Origin: Sulfitobacter sp. HNIBRBA3233 | GTDB taxonomy: Bacteria > Pseudomonadota > Alphaproteobacteria > Rhodobacterales > Rhodobacteraceae | Reading direction: 5' to 3' | DNA: 64,000 nucleotides | Assembly (NCBI RefSeq): GCF_040149665.1 | Contig: NZ_JBEFLP010000001.1 | Location: forward strand, 806,001-870,000 | Shown: positions 1 through 7,364 of the stretch, in pieces | How positions within the stretch are numbered: the first letter of the stretch is position 1 | How the letters are laid out: each line of letters opens with the position of its first letter | Notes under the pieces: model-generated | Seen by the model: only the letters and a program-made list of their open reading frames with translations | The model's database searches: none | Told to the model about the DNA's origin: nothing | Made by a program: the position numbers and the translations under genes

Positions 1-680
1 ACGTCTTTCACATCGTCGCGCACGGCATCGACACCGCGCACCGCCTGCGCGATCACCTCGCGGGCGGCATCGACATCCTCGCCGTAGGCAACGCCGCAGA
101 TGATCGTGGTCCGGCGCACGTCGCGCGCCGTGCGGATGGTGACCGGATTCTTGAAAAACATCGCGTTCGGGGCCACGACAAGCTGCCCGTCCGTCTGGCG
201 CACATGGGTATCGCGGATCGTGATCTCCTCGACCTGTCCCTCGATGTCCTCGCATTCGATATAGTCGTCGATGGAAAACGGCTCCCGGATCAGCAGCAGA
301 ACACCGGCGAGAAAGTTTTCGAACACATCCTTGAAGGCAAAACCGATGGCGACACCGCCGACCCCGAGCGCGGTCAGCGCGCGGCCCGGTGTGATCGTGG
401 GAAAGGCGATGGTCACGGCGATCAATGTGCCGAACAGCCAGATGCCCACGGTGACAAGCATGATCACCACGTCGCGCAGGCCCCGGCGCACGCGCGCGCG
501 GCGCAGCATTTTCGGCAGCATGAACTGAACCAACCTGACAACGCCCCAGACGAAGATCAGGAACACCACGGACAGGATCAATTGCGGCAGGACGGACCAG
601 AAGCCGACGGTATAGCCTTCCAACTGGTCACGAAGCGGGGCGGGAAGATTCTCCCAAAGCGCGGTCAGATTCAAATCCAT
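1..680 (-). CDS. MscS-family mechanosensitive ion channel (3' part outside window)
   Basis: The visible 226 residues start at ATG 680 (MDLNLTALWENLPAPL) and run off the left edge. Three hydrophobic segments are visible, at about residues 25-45, 65-90 and 95-125. The third holds the glycine/alanine-rich pore helix of the MscS family (TALGVGGVAIGFAFKDVFEN). It is followed by the start of the beta domain (EDIEGQVEEITIRDTHVRQTDG) and the PNAMFFKNPV stretch typical of the cytoplasmic vestibule. MscS channels open under membrane tension and release solutes on osmotic downshock. The C-terminal end is missing, so total length and any extra domain are unknown. There is no sign of an operon partner upstream; the next minus-strand gene ends 45 bases away. 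Confidence 0.93.
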   Translation of the reverse strand, partial: MDLNLTALWENLPAPLRDQLEGYTVGFWSVLPQLILSVVFLIFVWGVVRLVQFMLPKMLRRARVRRGLRDVVIMLVTVGIWLFGTLIAVTIAFPTITPGRALTALGVGGVAIGFAFKDVFENFLAGVLLLIREPFSIDDYIECEDIEGQVEEITIRDTHVRQTDGQLVVAPNAMFFKNPVTIRTARDVRRTTIICGVAYGEDVDAAREVIAQAVRGVDAVRDDVKD

Positions 681-725
681 GCGAACGAACGCATAGGCCC
701 GCGGCTTTGTTCCGGCGCTCTGCGA

Positions 726-1058
726 TCAGTGCGGGGTGGTGGCGGAGTAAAGATGTATCACCGCGATCCCCGCGATGATCAGCCCCAGACCCAGAAGCGC
801 CGGCAGATCAAGCTTCTGGCCGTAGATGAAATAGCCCATCGCCGAGATCAGCACGATCCCCAGCCCCGACCAGAGCGCGTAGACAATGCCCACCGGCAGC
901 GATTTCAGCGCGACAGCCATGAAATAGAACGACAGCGCATAGGACACGACAACCAGAACCGACGGCCAGAGCCGCGTGAACTGCTGGCTGGCTTGCAGCG
1001 CGGTCGTCCCGATTGTTTCGGTCAGCACCGCAAGGGCAAGGGCGACATAGACTGGCAC
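726..1058 (-). CDS. small multidrug resistance (SMR) family transporter
   Basis: This 110-residue protein has four hydrophobic helices spread over its whole length, the normal size for EmrE/SugE-type SMR proteins. The family's essential membrane glutamate is present at position 14 (LAVLTETIGTTALQAS). The conserved helix-4 region with YALWSGLGIVLIS and a GxGLIIAG motif is also there. These proteins work as antiparallel dimers that exchange protons for cationic drugs, guanidinium or similar cations. The substrate cannot be told from sequence here. It lies 20 bases downstream of the Lrp-type regulator on the same strand, so the two may be cotranscribed and the transporter may be under Lrp control (inference). 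Confidence 0.93.
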   Translation of the reverse strand: MPVYVALALAVLTETIGTTALQASQQFTRLWPSVLVVVSYALSFYFMAVALKSLPVGIVYALWSGLGIVLISAMGYFIYGQKLDLPALLGLGLIIAGIAVIHLYSATTPH

Positions 1059-1078
1059 GGCATCTCCTTTGCGAACAG

Positions 1079-1537
1079 CTACAACGGCAGTTGCGCTGTT
1101 TCCTTGATTTCTTCCATCACGAAGCTGGCGGACACATCCGAAAGCGGCACCTTGCGGATCAGCCGCTGGTAGAGCGCGTCATACCCCGCCATGTCCGCAA
1201 CCCGTGCGCGAATGAGGTAATCGAGATCACCGCTCATCCGGTAGACGCCTTGTATCTCCGGCATCGCCCTGGTCGCGTTCGAAAATTTTTCGAGCCAGTC
1301 CGGCGCGTGGGCATTGGTGCGCACCTGCATGAACACCTGCAACCCGAAGCCCAGCCGCGCGGCATCCACCGTCACGATCCGGCCGGTGATGATATTGGCC
1401 TGCTCCAGCGCGCGGATCCGCCGCCAGCAGGCGTTGCGCGACAGGCCAACCGTTTCGCCGAGCACCTCTAGCGATTGCCCTGCGTCACGCTGCAAAGCGA
1501 CCACCAAACGGCGGTCTATTTCATCGATATCATTCAT
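1079..1537 (-). CDS. Lrp/AsnC family transcriptional regulator
   Basis: The protein has 152 residues, the usual size for Lrp/AsnC regulators. The N-terminal winged helix-turn-helix begins DEIDRRLVVALQRDAGQSLEVLGETVGLSRNACWRRI, with the recognition helix around residues 31-43. The C-terminal RAM ligand-binding domain follows; GVYRMSGDLDYLIRARVADM near residues 97-116 is the family hallmark. The ATG at 1537 is chosen because the family N-terminus begins there; an open frame further upstream does not match the family. A palindrome at 1550-1566 sits just in front of the start and is a likely autoregulatory operator. The SMR transporter follows directly and the DUF6356 gene is divergent. Confidence 0.95.
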   Translation of the reverse strand: MNDIDEIDRRLVVALQRDAGQSLEVLGETVGLSRNACWRRIRALEQANIITGRIVTVDAARLGFGLQVFMQVRTNAHAPDWLEKFSNATRAMPEIQGVYRMSGDLDYLIRARVADMAGYDALYQRLIRKVPLSDVSASFVMEEIKETAQLPL

Positions 1538-1549
1538 TTCGTCAATCCA

Positions 1550-1566
1550 GTGGGAAAATATCCCAC
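1550..1566. promoter_or_regulatory. probable Lrp operator (palindrome GTGGGA-N5-TCCCAC)
   Basis: Perfect 6-base arms GTGGGA (1550-1555) and TCCCAC (1561-1566) are separated by the A/T-only spacer AAATA. The centre lies about 21 bases upstream of the Lrp-type regulator start, in the divergent region before the DUF6356 gene. A further related half-site (TTTGGGAAAATT) lies near 1588-1600. Lrp proteins commonly repress their own promoter from such sites. The assignment to this regulator is inference. Confidence 0.55.
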
Positions 1567-1651
1567 ATTTCCTTGTGGATGGCGTACATTTGGGAAAATT
1601 GCAACCCGCAGGGCGGGTATCCTGCCGGAAACCCACCAACAGGAGCCAGAC

Positions 1652-1858
1652 ATGATCAACCGTATTTTTCTTGAACACCCCGCATCCGTGGACGAGAGCT
1701 TTCTGGAGCATATGGCGTTTGCCGGAAAATTCTCGGGCAAGCTGTTTCTGGCGGGCGGTGCGGCGCTGGTGCATGCGTTCATCCCCTGCCTGTTCGAGAA
1801 GACGGCCAGCACGATCATCGCGGAGCTCTACGCCAAAACGCATAATCGCGGCGCCTGA
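1652..1858 (+). CDS. DUF6356 family small protein
   Basis: This 68-residue protein starts MINRIFLEHPASVDESFLEHMAFAGKF, with a Shine-Dalgarno AGGAG at 1641-1645. A hydrophobic stretch is in the middle (LFLAGGAALVHAFIPCLF). This matches a small uncharacterised alphaproteobacterial family (DUF6356) whose members share the EHPxSVxESYxEH start and an AGxxxLxHAxxPxxFxxTAS core. No function is known. The gene is transcribed divergently from the Lrp regulator across a 114-base gap and converges on the YitT gene, which ends two bases away. Confidence 0.85.
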   Translation: MINRIFLEHPASVDESFLEHMAFAGKFSGKLFLAGGAALVHAFIPCLFEKTASTIIAELYAKTHNRGA

Positions 1859-1860
1859 CC

Positions 1861-2475
1861 TCAGGTCGCGCGATACCTGTCGCGGCGGTGGTTGATCGCG
1901 ATGATCAGGTTCAGCACAACCGCCCCCAGCAGCGAATAGAACACCACCGTCGCAGGGAATAGAAACAGCGCCGTGCCGAAAATCACGGCGTCGAACATCA
2001 GCTGCACCCAACCGGCGCGAAAGCCTGTCGTGTCCTGCACCATCAGCGCCACCACGCCCAGACCGCCGAGCGATCCGTTGTGCCGGAACATCGCCAGCAA
2101 CCCGAGCCCCACGGTCGAGCCGAAGGCGAGGGCGGCAAAGGCGGGATGCAGGCTTTCGATCGTGATGCCCAGCGGGATCAGTTCGGTCACAACCGACAGG
2201 GCCGTGACCGACACCAGCGATTTGATGGTGAACTCGGCACCCAGCCGCTTCCACGCCAGCAGGTAGAACGGAAGGTTGATGACGAAAAACACCGTGCCGA
2301 AGGAATACCCGGTGAAGTAGGACAGGATGACGGCAACACCGGCGGTCTGGCCGGTAATCAACCCCGCGCTCGTCAGGATGTGCAAGCCAAGGCTGCACAG
2401 GAACACACCCACCGACAGGCCCTGTGCATCGTCTAGCTTGGTGTGGGGGACGGCGTTGCCGGAGGTCCGCTGCAT
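1861..2475 (-). CDS. YitT family membrane protein
   Basis: The protein has 204 residues with five to six hydrophobic helices. The YitT signature region is visible as GLITGQTAGVAVILSYFTGYSFGTVFFVINLPFYLLAW, followed by ALAFGSTVGLGLLAMFRHNGSLGGLGVVALMVQ. Many Gram-positive YitT proteins carry a C-terminal DUF2179 domain; this one stops after the membrane domain, as shorter proteobacterial members do. Its function is not established; transport has been suggested for the family. It is probably monocistronic: the next gene upstream (icd) ends 175 bases away behind a terminator. Confidence 0.9.
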   Translation of the reverse strand: MQRTSGNAVPHTKLDDAQGLSVGVFLCSLGLHILTSAGLITGQTAGVAVILSYFTGYSFGTVFFVINLPFYLLAWKRLGAEFTIKSLVSVTALSVVTELIPLGITIESLHPAFAALAFGSTVGLGLLAMFRHNGSLGGLGVVALMVQDTTGFRAGWVQLMFDAVIFGTALFLFPATVVFYSLLGAVVLNLIIAINHRRDRYRAT

Positions 2476-2602
2476 GGAGCAGGTCTAGCGGCTGGGGCGC
2501 CCGCGTCCAACGGATAATGCATTTCTCGGCAGGCCGCCGCGCCGCTGCGCGCGCCCCTGCACAGTTTTTCCGCGAAAACGGCCTGCGAGACTTCGCAGAA
2601 CG

Positions 2603-2632
2603 AAAAAGGGCCGCCCGGATGGACGGCCCTTG
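2603..2632 (-). terminator. rho-independent terminator of icd
   Basis: Read on the minus strand, a GC-rich hairpin (AAGGGCCGTCC - ATCC - GGGCGGCCC) is followed by TTTTT. It lies about 20 bases after the icd stop codon, the expected place. It separates icd from the YitT gene downstream on the same strand. Confidence 0.85.
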
Positions 2633-2650
2633 GTGTCTGGGTGTTCAGGA

Positions 2651-3865
2651 TCAGCCCTGAAGCGCCTTGTTGAGGTTTTCGTCGACTTTTTCGAGGAAAC
2701 CCATCGTGGTCAGCCACTTCTGGTCGGGGCCGACCAGCAGCGCGAGGTCTTTCGTCATGAAGCCGCTTTCGACGGTATCCACGACTGTTTTCTCCAGCGT
2801 TTCGGCAAAGTTGGTCAGTGCCGCATTGCCGTCGAGCTTGCCACGGTGCTTGAGACCGCCGGTCCACGCGTAGATCGACGCGATGGAGTTGGTCGATGTC
2901 TCTTCGCCCTTCTGGTGCTGGCGGTAGTGGCGTGTCACGGTGCCGTGCGCCGCTTCTGCCTCGACGATCTTGCCATCGGGGGTCATCAGCTGGCTGGTCA
3001 TCAGGCCGAGCGAGCCAAAGCCCTGTGCCACGGTGTCGGACTGCACGTCGCCGTCGTAGTTCTTGCACGCCCAGACGTAACCGCCGGACCATTTCATCGC
3101 CGATGCGACCATGTCGTCGATCAGGCGGTGCTCGTAGGTCAGGCCCGCTTCCTTGAACTGCTCCGCGAACTCGGCGTCAAAGATGCGCTGGAAGATCAGC
3201 ATGAACTGGCCATCGTACTGCTTCATGATGGTGTTCTTGGTCGACAGATACACCGGATAGCCGCGCTTGAGACCGTAGTTGAAGGAGGCGCGGGCAAAGT
3301 CCTCGATGCTCTTGTCGAGGTTGTACATCGACATGAACACGCCCGAAGAGGGGGCGTCGAACACTTCGTGCTCTTCCACGGTGCCGTCTTCGCCAACGAA
3401 TTTCATCGACAGCTTGCCCGGTCCGGGGAATTTCATGTCCGTGGCGCGGTACTGGTCGCCGAAGGCGTGGCGGCCGATGACGATGGGCTGGGTCCAGCCG
3501 GGGACAAGGCGCGGCACGTTCGAGCAGATGATCGGCTCACGGAAGACCACACCGCCGAGGATGTTGCGGATCGTGCCGTTGGGCGAGCGCCACATCTTCT
3601 TGAGGCCGAATTCCTCGACCCGTGCTTCGTCCGGGGTGATGGTCGCGCATTTGACGCCGACGCCGTATTTCTTGATCGCTTCGGCAGCGTCGATGGTGAT
3701 CTGGTCTTCGGTCTCGTCGCGGGCCTCGATGCCAAGATCGTAGTACTTCAGATCGACATCCAGATAGGGAAGGATCAGTTTCTTCTTGATGAAATCCCAG
3801 ATGATCCGGGTCATCTCGTCGCCGTCGAGTTCGACGACAGGATTTTCGACTTTGATCTTTGACAT
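2651..3865 (-). CDS. icd: NADP-dependent isocitrate dehydrogenase
   Basis: The enzyme oxidises isocitrate to 2-oxoglutarate with NADP+ in the TCA cycle. The 404 residues match the eukaryote-like (type II, about 400-residue) homodimeric IDH found in alphaproteobacteria, not the 416-residue E. coli type. Visible landmarks are the N-terminal [16 protein letters not shown], the substrate loop [19 protein letters not shown], and the metal/substrate region [22 protein letters not shown] with the catalytic aspartates. [31 protein letters not shown] near the C-terminus forms the NADP site. The protein appears complete, with a good terminator behind the gene. It has no obvious operon partner. Confidence 0.98.
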   Translation of the reverse strand: MSKIKVENPVVELDGDEMTRIIWDFIKKKLILPYLDVDLKYYDLGIEARDETEDQITIDAAEAIKKYGVGVKCATITPDEARVEEFGLKKMWRSPNGTIRNILGGVVFREPIICSNVPRLVPGWTQPIVIGRHAFGDQYRATDMKFPGPGKLSMKFVGEDGTVEEHEVFDAPSSGVFMSMYNLDKSIEDFARASFNYGLKRGYPVYLSTKNTIMKQYDGQFMLIFQRIFDAEFAEQFKEAGLTYEHRLIDDMVASAMKWSGGYVWACKNYDGDVQSDTVAQGFGSLGLMTSQLMTPDGKIVEAEAAHGTVTRHYRQHQKGEETSTNSIASIYAWTGGLKHRGKLDGNAALTNFAETLEKTVVDTVESGFMTKDLALLVGPDQKWLTTMGFLEKVDENLNKALQG

Positions 3866-3960
3866 GCGTTTTCCTTTGGCTAGGGGCGAATTGTGGCTGC
3901 TTTAGCGCATCTCGCGCGGAAGGGGAAGGCGGTATACGATGGTATGCAGAGTGCGTGCCG

Positions 3961-4545
3961 TCACGATGCGCGCGCGGCGAAAAAGGCGCTGATGCGAGTG
4001 CGGGCGTAGTCCCAGAGCGCAGGTGCGCCCCGTGCGATCTTTGTCCCGACCTTCTGCGCGATCTGGTCTTCGCTCACGTCGTAGTCGGTCCAGCTGCCAC
4101 CGCCCGACACCAGATTTTGCATCGGCGGCTGGAACCTGTCGAGCGATTTGGCGAATTGCGCGCTCGGGGTTTCGGCGGCTTCGAATTCTTCCCAGATCGG
4201 GCGCAACTCGTCGCGCAGATCGTCGGGCAACAGCCCGAAGATACGGTCGGCAGCGGCCGCTTCCTGAGCCTGCATCTGGCTGACGTCGTGATCGCCGAAG
4301 ATCGGATTGTCGCCTGCGTCGATCTCCACCAGATCGTGCAGGATGAGCATCCGCAGCACGCGATTGATGTCGACCTCCGGTCCCGCCTGATCCGCCAGCA
4401 CCAGCGCATAGAGGGTCAGGTGCCACGAATGCTCGGCCGAATTTTCGTATCTCGACGCGTCACACAGGGTGGTCCCGCGGACAACCGACTTGAGCTTGTC
4501 GGCCTCGTTCAGAAACGCAACCTGCCGGTCGAGCCGCGCCGTCAT
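3961..4545 (-). CDS. HD-domain phosphohydrolase (YfbR/HDDC2-like)
   Basis: This 194-residue protein carries the HD metal-binding signature: H39 in NSAEHSWH, the doublet H70-D71 in LILHDLVEIDAGD, and a later acidic region around KSLDRFQPPMQNL. This arrangement is that of the YfbR/HDDC2 group (HD_3), which removes phosphate from deoxynucleoside 5'-monophosphates. The exact substrate here is inferred only from the family. The start ATG at 4545 overlaps the stop of the preceding small gene in an ATGA, so translation is probably coupled. It is the last gene of a three-gene operon beginning with the alpha/beta hydrolase. Confidence 0.9.
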   Translation of the reverse strand: MTARLDRQVAFLNEADKLKSVVRGTTLCDASRYENSAEHSWHLTLYALVLADQAGPEVDINRVLRMLILHDLVEIDAGDNPIFGDHDVSQMQAQEAAAADRIFGLLPDDLRDELRPIWEEFEAAETPSAQFAKSLDRFQPPMQNLVSGGGSWTDYDVSEDQIAQKVGTKIARGAPALWDYARTRISAFFAARAS

Positions 4546-4775
4546 TCGGACGCGGCCCTGTGCGCCTTGAGCTTTTTGGCCAGAAACGCGCGGCCCTGCT
4601 GTTCGGCCATGCGCGTGCGGATCGCGGTCAGGAACGCTTCTTCCAGCGTTTGCGAGGACGCGCCAAGCACGCCCGCGACTTCCATGAACAAGCGATCCTC
4701 GCCGGTTTCCTTTTGCACCGCCAGACATTCCTCGGCCAGCTTGTTGGCCATGAGATTGACGTGCTCGTCGGCCAT
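4542..4775 (-). CDS. small protein of unknown function in hydrolase/HD operon
   Basis: The protein has 77 residues beginning MADEHVNLMANKLAEECLAVQKETGEDRLFMEVAGVLG and is largely helical and charged, with no membrane segment or signal peptide. I do not recognise a domain. Its start codon overlaps the stop of the alpha/beta hydrolase (TGATG, one shared base). Its own stop overlaps the start of the HD gene (ATGA). The double overlap shows it is a real, translationally coupled gene. It may work with one of the two enzymes, but the sequence does not show how. Confidence 0.8.
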   Translation of the reverse strand: MADEHVNLMANKLAEECLAVQKETGEDRLFMEVAGVLGASSQTLEEAFLTAIRTRMAEQQGRAFLAKKLKAHRAASE

Positions 4776-5428
4776 CAGCGGCTGCTTTCGGTCAGGCGGC
4801 GGCGCACATATTGCGTCGTGGTGTCGATCAGCGTGTCCATATGCGGCTCTTCAAAGAAGTGGCCCGCGCCCTCGACCTGCTCGTGGGTGATGGTGATGCC
4901 CTTCTGCTCGTGCAGCTTGTTGACCAGACCGATCGTATCCGCCGGCGGTGCCACGCGGTCACCGGTGCCGTTGATGATCAGGCCGGAGGCGGGGCAGGGG
5001 GCGAGGAACGAGAAATCGTACATGTTGGCGGGCGGGGCGACCGAGATGAAGCCGGTGATCTCGGGGCGGCGCATCAGAAGCTGCATGCCTATCCACGCGC
5101 CGAAGGAGAATCCGGCGACCCAGCAATGCTTGGAATTATTGTTCATCGATTGCAGGTAATCGAGCGCGGATGCCGCATCCGAAAGCTCGCCCACGCCTTG
5201 GTCGTATTCGCCCTGGCTGCGCCCGACACCGCGGAAATTGAACCGCAGCACGGTGAAGCCCATCTTGTAGAAAGCGTAGTGCAGGTTGTAGACGACCTTG
5301 TGATTCATCGTCCCGCCGAATTGCGGATGCGGGTGCAGCACGATGGCGATCGGCGCGTCACGTTCGCGCTGGGGATGGTAGCGGCCTTCGAGGCGGCCTT
5401 CTGGTCCGGGAAAAATCACCTCTGGCAT
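4775..5428 (-). CDS. alpha/beta hydrolase (YsgA/dienelactone-hydrolase-like)
   Basis: The protein has 217 residues with the alpha/beta hydrolase fold of the short family annotated as 'alpha/beta hydrolase' or CocE/NonD-like. The oxyanion region reads IAIVLHPHPQFGGTMNHKVVYNL. The nucleophile elbow is G-F-S-F-G, with the serine in the middle of AGFSFGAWIG. The acid follows in NGTGDRVAPP and the histidine in EGAGHFF. The substrate is unknown. It is the first gene of an overlapping three-gene operon and is transcribed divergently from iscR. The 176-base gap between them carries the iscR promoter. Confidence 0.92.
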   Translation of the reverse strand: MPEVIFPGPEGRLEGRYHPQRERDAPIAIVLHPHPQFGGTMNHKVVYNLHYAFYKMGFTVLRFNFRGVGRSQGEYDQGVGELSDAASALDYLQSMNNNSKHCWVAGFSFGAWIGMQLLMRRPEITGFISVAPPANMYDFSFLAPCPASGLIINGTGDRVAPPADTIGLVNKLHEQKGITITHEQVEGAGHFFEEPHMDTLIDTTTQYVRRRLTESSR

Positions 5429-5470
5429 GGACGGTCCTTCAACAGGGATCCTCAGGCACGGCGGATATTC

Positions 5471-5507
5471 TTGACGAATTCGCTCGGATACCTTAGAACG
5501 TTTCTAA
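5471..5507 (+). promoter_or_regulatory. iscR promoter with overlapping TTAGAA-CGT-TTCTAA operator
   Basis: A -35-like TTGACG (5471-5476) is followed after 17 bases by TAGAAC (5494-5499), a weak -10 element. A perfect inverted repeat TTAGAA (5493-5498) - CGT - TTCTAA (5502-5507) overlaps this -10 and stands about 100 bases upstream of iscR. It has the look of the palindromic iron-response site that regulon reconstructions place before isc-suf operons of Rhodobacterales (the Iron-Rhodo-box, attributed to IscR). The position over the -10 suggests repression. Confidence 0.7.
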
Positions 5508-5604
5508 ATCACTACTCCACAGGGTGCGGAGCCAGCACTTGGGATGTAGGCATATACGCCCGCTGCGTCAAACAAAAGACGGCGGGCCGGAGTGGAGACT
5601 GGCG

Positions 5605-6063
5605 ATGAAGCTATCGACAAAAGGCCGCTATGCGATGGTGGCGCTTGCGGATATCGCGCTGCAGCCGGCCGGCGAGCTGGTATCGCTTGGCGATATTGCG
5701 GAGCGTCAGCAGGTGTCCTTGCCCTACCTCGAACAGCTTTTCGTGAAACTGCGCCGCGCCGATCTGGTGCATTCGGTGCGCGGCCCCGGCGGCGGATACC
5801 GTCTGGCACGGCCCGCGGCCGAAATCAGGGTCGTCGACATCCTGCGGGCGGTGGATGAAACCGTAGACGCGATGCACAAGGGCGCGGGTGCCTCCGGCGG
5901 TCTGTCGGGCAGCCGCGCGCAGTCGCTGACCAACCGTCTGTGGCAGGGGCTGTCGGCGCATGTCTACGTGTTCCTGCACCAGACGCGGCTTTCGGATGTG
6001 ATCGAGAACGAACTGACGCCCTGTCCGGCGGTGCCGAACCTGTTTGCCGTGGTGGACGAATGA
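5605..6063 (+). CDS. iscR: Rrf2 family iron-sulfur regulator IscR
   Basis: This 152-residue Rrf2-type regulator is the first gene of the isc-suf operon. The N-terminal helix-turn-helix has the family sequence MKLSTKGRYAMVALADIA, and the wing has VRGPGGGYRLARP (residues 58-70). Classical IscR carries three cysteines and a histidine for a [2Fe-2S] cluster after the dimerisation helix. Here that segment (MHKGAGASGGLSGSRAQSLTNRLW) has none, and the only cysteine is C140 near the C-terminus. Rhodobacter IscR is known to ligate its cluster in an unusual way with few cysteines, so this is probably a functional variant. It is expected to repress the operon when iron or clusters are sufficient, through the palindrome upstream. 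Confidence 0.93.
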   Translation: MKLSTKGRYAMVALADIALQPAGELVSLGDIAERQQVSLPYLEQLFVKLRRADLVHSVRGPGGGYRLARPAAEIRVVDILRAVDETVDAMHKGAGASGGLSGSRAQSLTNRLWQGLSAHVYVFLHQTRLSDVIENELTPCPAVPNLFAVVDE

Positions 6064-6169
6064 CTGTCCGGGCGGCGGCCAGCCTCCATCCCGCGCGGGA
6101 CGCGGGAGGATCGCGCAGGATCTGCGACCGGCAGGGATTGCCGCGCGCGGCGCGCAGGACGGTGATGCG

Positions 6170-7342
6170 ATGACGCGGGTGTATCTGGATCACAACGCGA
6201 CTACACCGCTGCGCGCACCGGCGCGGGACGCGATGGTTGCCGCGATGGATGTGGTGGGCAACCCGTCTTCCGTCCACGCCGAAGGGCGCGCGGCGAAGAT
6301 GCTGGTCGAAGCCGCGCGTGCACAGGTGTCTGAACTGGTCGGATGCCGCCCGCAACAGGTGATCTTCACCTCTTCGGCGACAGAGGCCGCGGCACTGGCC
6401 GCCGCGCAGCGCGCCCGCCACGGCGGTGTTTTCGCAGCCCTGCCAACGGAGCACGATTGCCTGTCGGTCTGGAGCGACCGACCGCTTGAAGCGCTGCACG
6501 ACCGGGACGGGCAACCGTCGGCTCAGGGCGAAGAACGACTGCGCGAGGCCCTTGTCGCACTGGCCGCCGGATCGGCAGAGCAGGGACCGGTGGCGCTTGT
6601 GGCCATTTCTGCGGCCAACAGCGAAACCGGGATCATGCAGCCCGAGGCCCGTGTCGTGGGCAGCGCGAATGCTGTCGGGGGCGACCGGCCGATGCCTGCC
6701 TATTCGACGGTCTGCGATATCACCCAGATGGCCGGCAAGATGCCGGTGGTCTACGATGATGTGACACCCTCCTACGCGATCCTGTCGGCACACAAGCTTG
6801 GCGGCCCGAAGGGGGTCGGCGCGTTGATCAATTTCACCGCCGACGATCCGGAGCCTTTGTTGCGCGGCGGCGGGCAGGAGATGAACCGCCGCTCGGGCAC
6901 GGAGAACGTGATCGGCATCGCCGGGTTCGGCGCCGCCGCCGAGGCCGCGAGCCGCGATGTGGCCTCGGGCCGCTGGGAAGAAGTGGCCCAGTTTAGAAAT
7001 ATTCTAGAAAAGACCATTGCGGCTGCCTCTCCAGAGACTATTTTTGTCGGGAATGGCGCGACACGCCTGCCCAACACCAGCTGCATGGTGACGCCCGGAT
7101 GGAAGGGCGAGACGCAAGTGATGCAGATGGATCTGGGCGGCTTCGCGATTTCCGCCGGGTCCGCGTGCTCCAGCGGGAAGGTGAAGGCATCGAAGGTGCT
7201 GGGCGCGATGGGATACAGCGAAGCGCAGGCCGCCTCGGCGATCCGCGTCTCGCTGGGGTTGGAAACGACGCAAGACGAGGTTATGCGGTTCGCTGAACGC
7301 TGGATCGCGCAATACGAAAAACACGCAAAGCGGGCGGCATGA
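6170..7342 (+). CDS. cysteine desulfurase, IscS/NifS type
   Basis: This 390-residue PLP enzyme takes sulfur from cysteine for Fe-S cluster assembly. It begins [14 protein letters not shown], the usual N-terminus of class I desulfurases. The PLP lysine is K209 ([12 protein letters not shown]). The catalytic cysteine is C333 in [13 protein letters not shown]. The start ATG at 6170 is chosen from this family N-terminus; the frame is open upstream. It sits between iscR and sufB, so the operon has two desulfurases, this one and sufS. Residues 275-281 (FRNILEK) are written with AT-rich, locally unusual codons including AGA and CTA, which together form a copy of the operator seen before iscR. Confidence 0.94.
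   Translation: MTRVYLDHNATTPLRAPARDAMVAAMDVVGNPSSVHAEGRAAKMLVEAARAQVSELVGCRPQQVIFTSSATEAAALAAAQRARHGGVFAALPTEHDCLSVWSDRPLEALHDRDGQPSAQGEERLREALVALAAGSAEQGPVALVAISAANSETGIMQPEARVVGSANAVGGDRPMPAYSTVCDITQMAGKMPVVYDDVTPSYAILSAHKLGGPKGVGALINFTADDPEPLLRGGGQEMNRRSGTENVIGIAGFGAAAEAASRDVASGRWEEVAQFRNILEKTIAAASPETIFVGNGATRLPNTSCMVTPGWKGETQVMQMDLGGFAISAGSACSSGKVKASKVLGAMGYSEAQAASAIRVSLGLETTQDEVMRFAERWIAQYEKHAKRAA
6993..7007. promoter_or_regulatory. operator-like palindrome inside the desulfurase gene
   Basis: TTAGAA (6993-6998) - ATA - TTCTAG (7002-7007) matches the TTAGAA-N3-TTCTAA palindrome at the iscR promoter in 11 of 12 arm bases. It lies within the coding sequence about 360 bases before sufB. 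The codons forming it (AGA, AAT, ATT, CTA) are atypical of this GC-rich gene. Internal promoters of the isc-suf operon have been reported in Rhodobacter, so a regulated internal sufB promoter is plausible. Confidence 0.5.
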
Positions 7343-7364
7343 CGCCGCCGGAAGGGTAGAGACC

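Noticed and set aside
204-1172. Plus-strand 322-codon frame over the MscS and SMR genes
   Set aside because: Antisense to two recognised membrane-protein genes; composition (Gln, His, Asp, Arg) is typical of a shadow frame.
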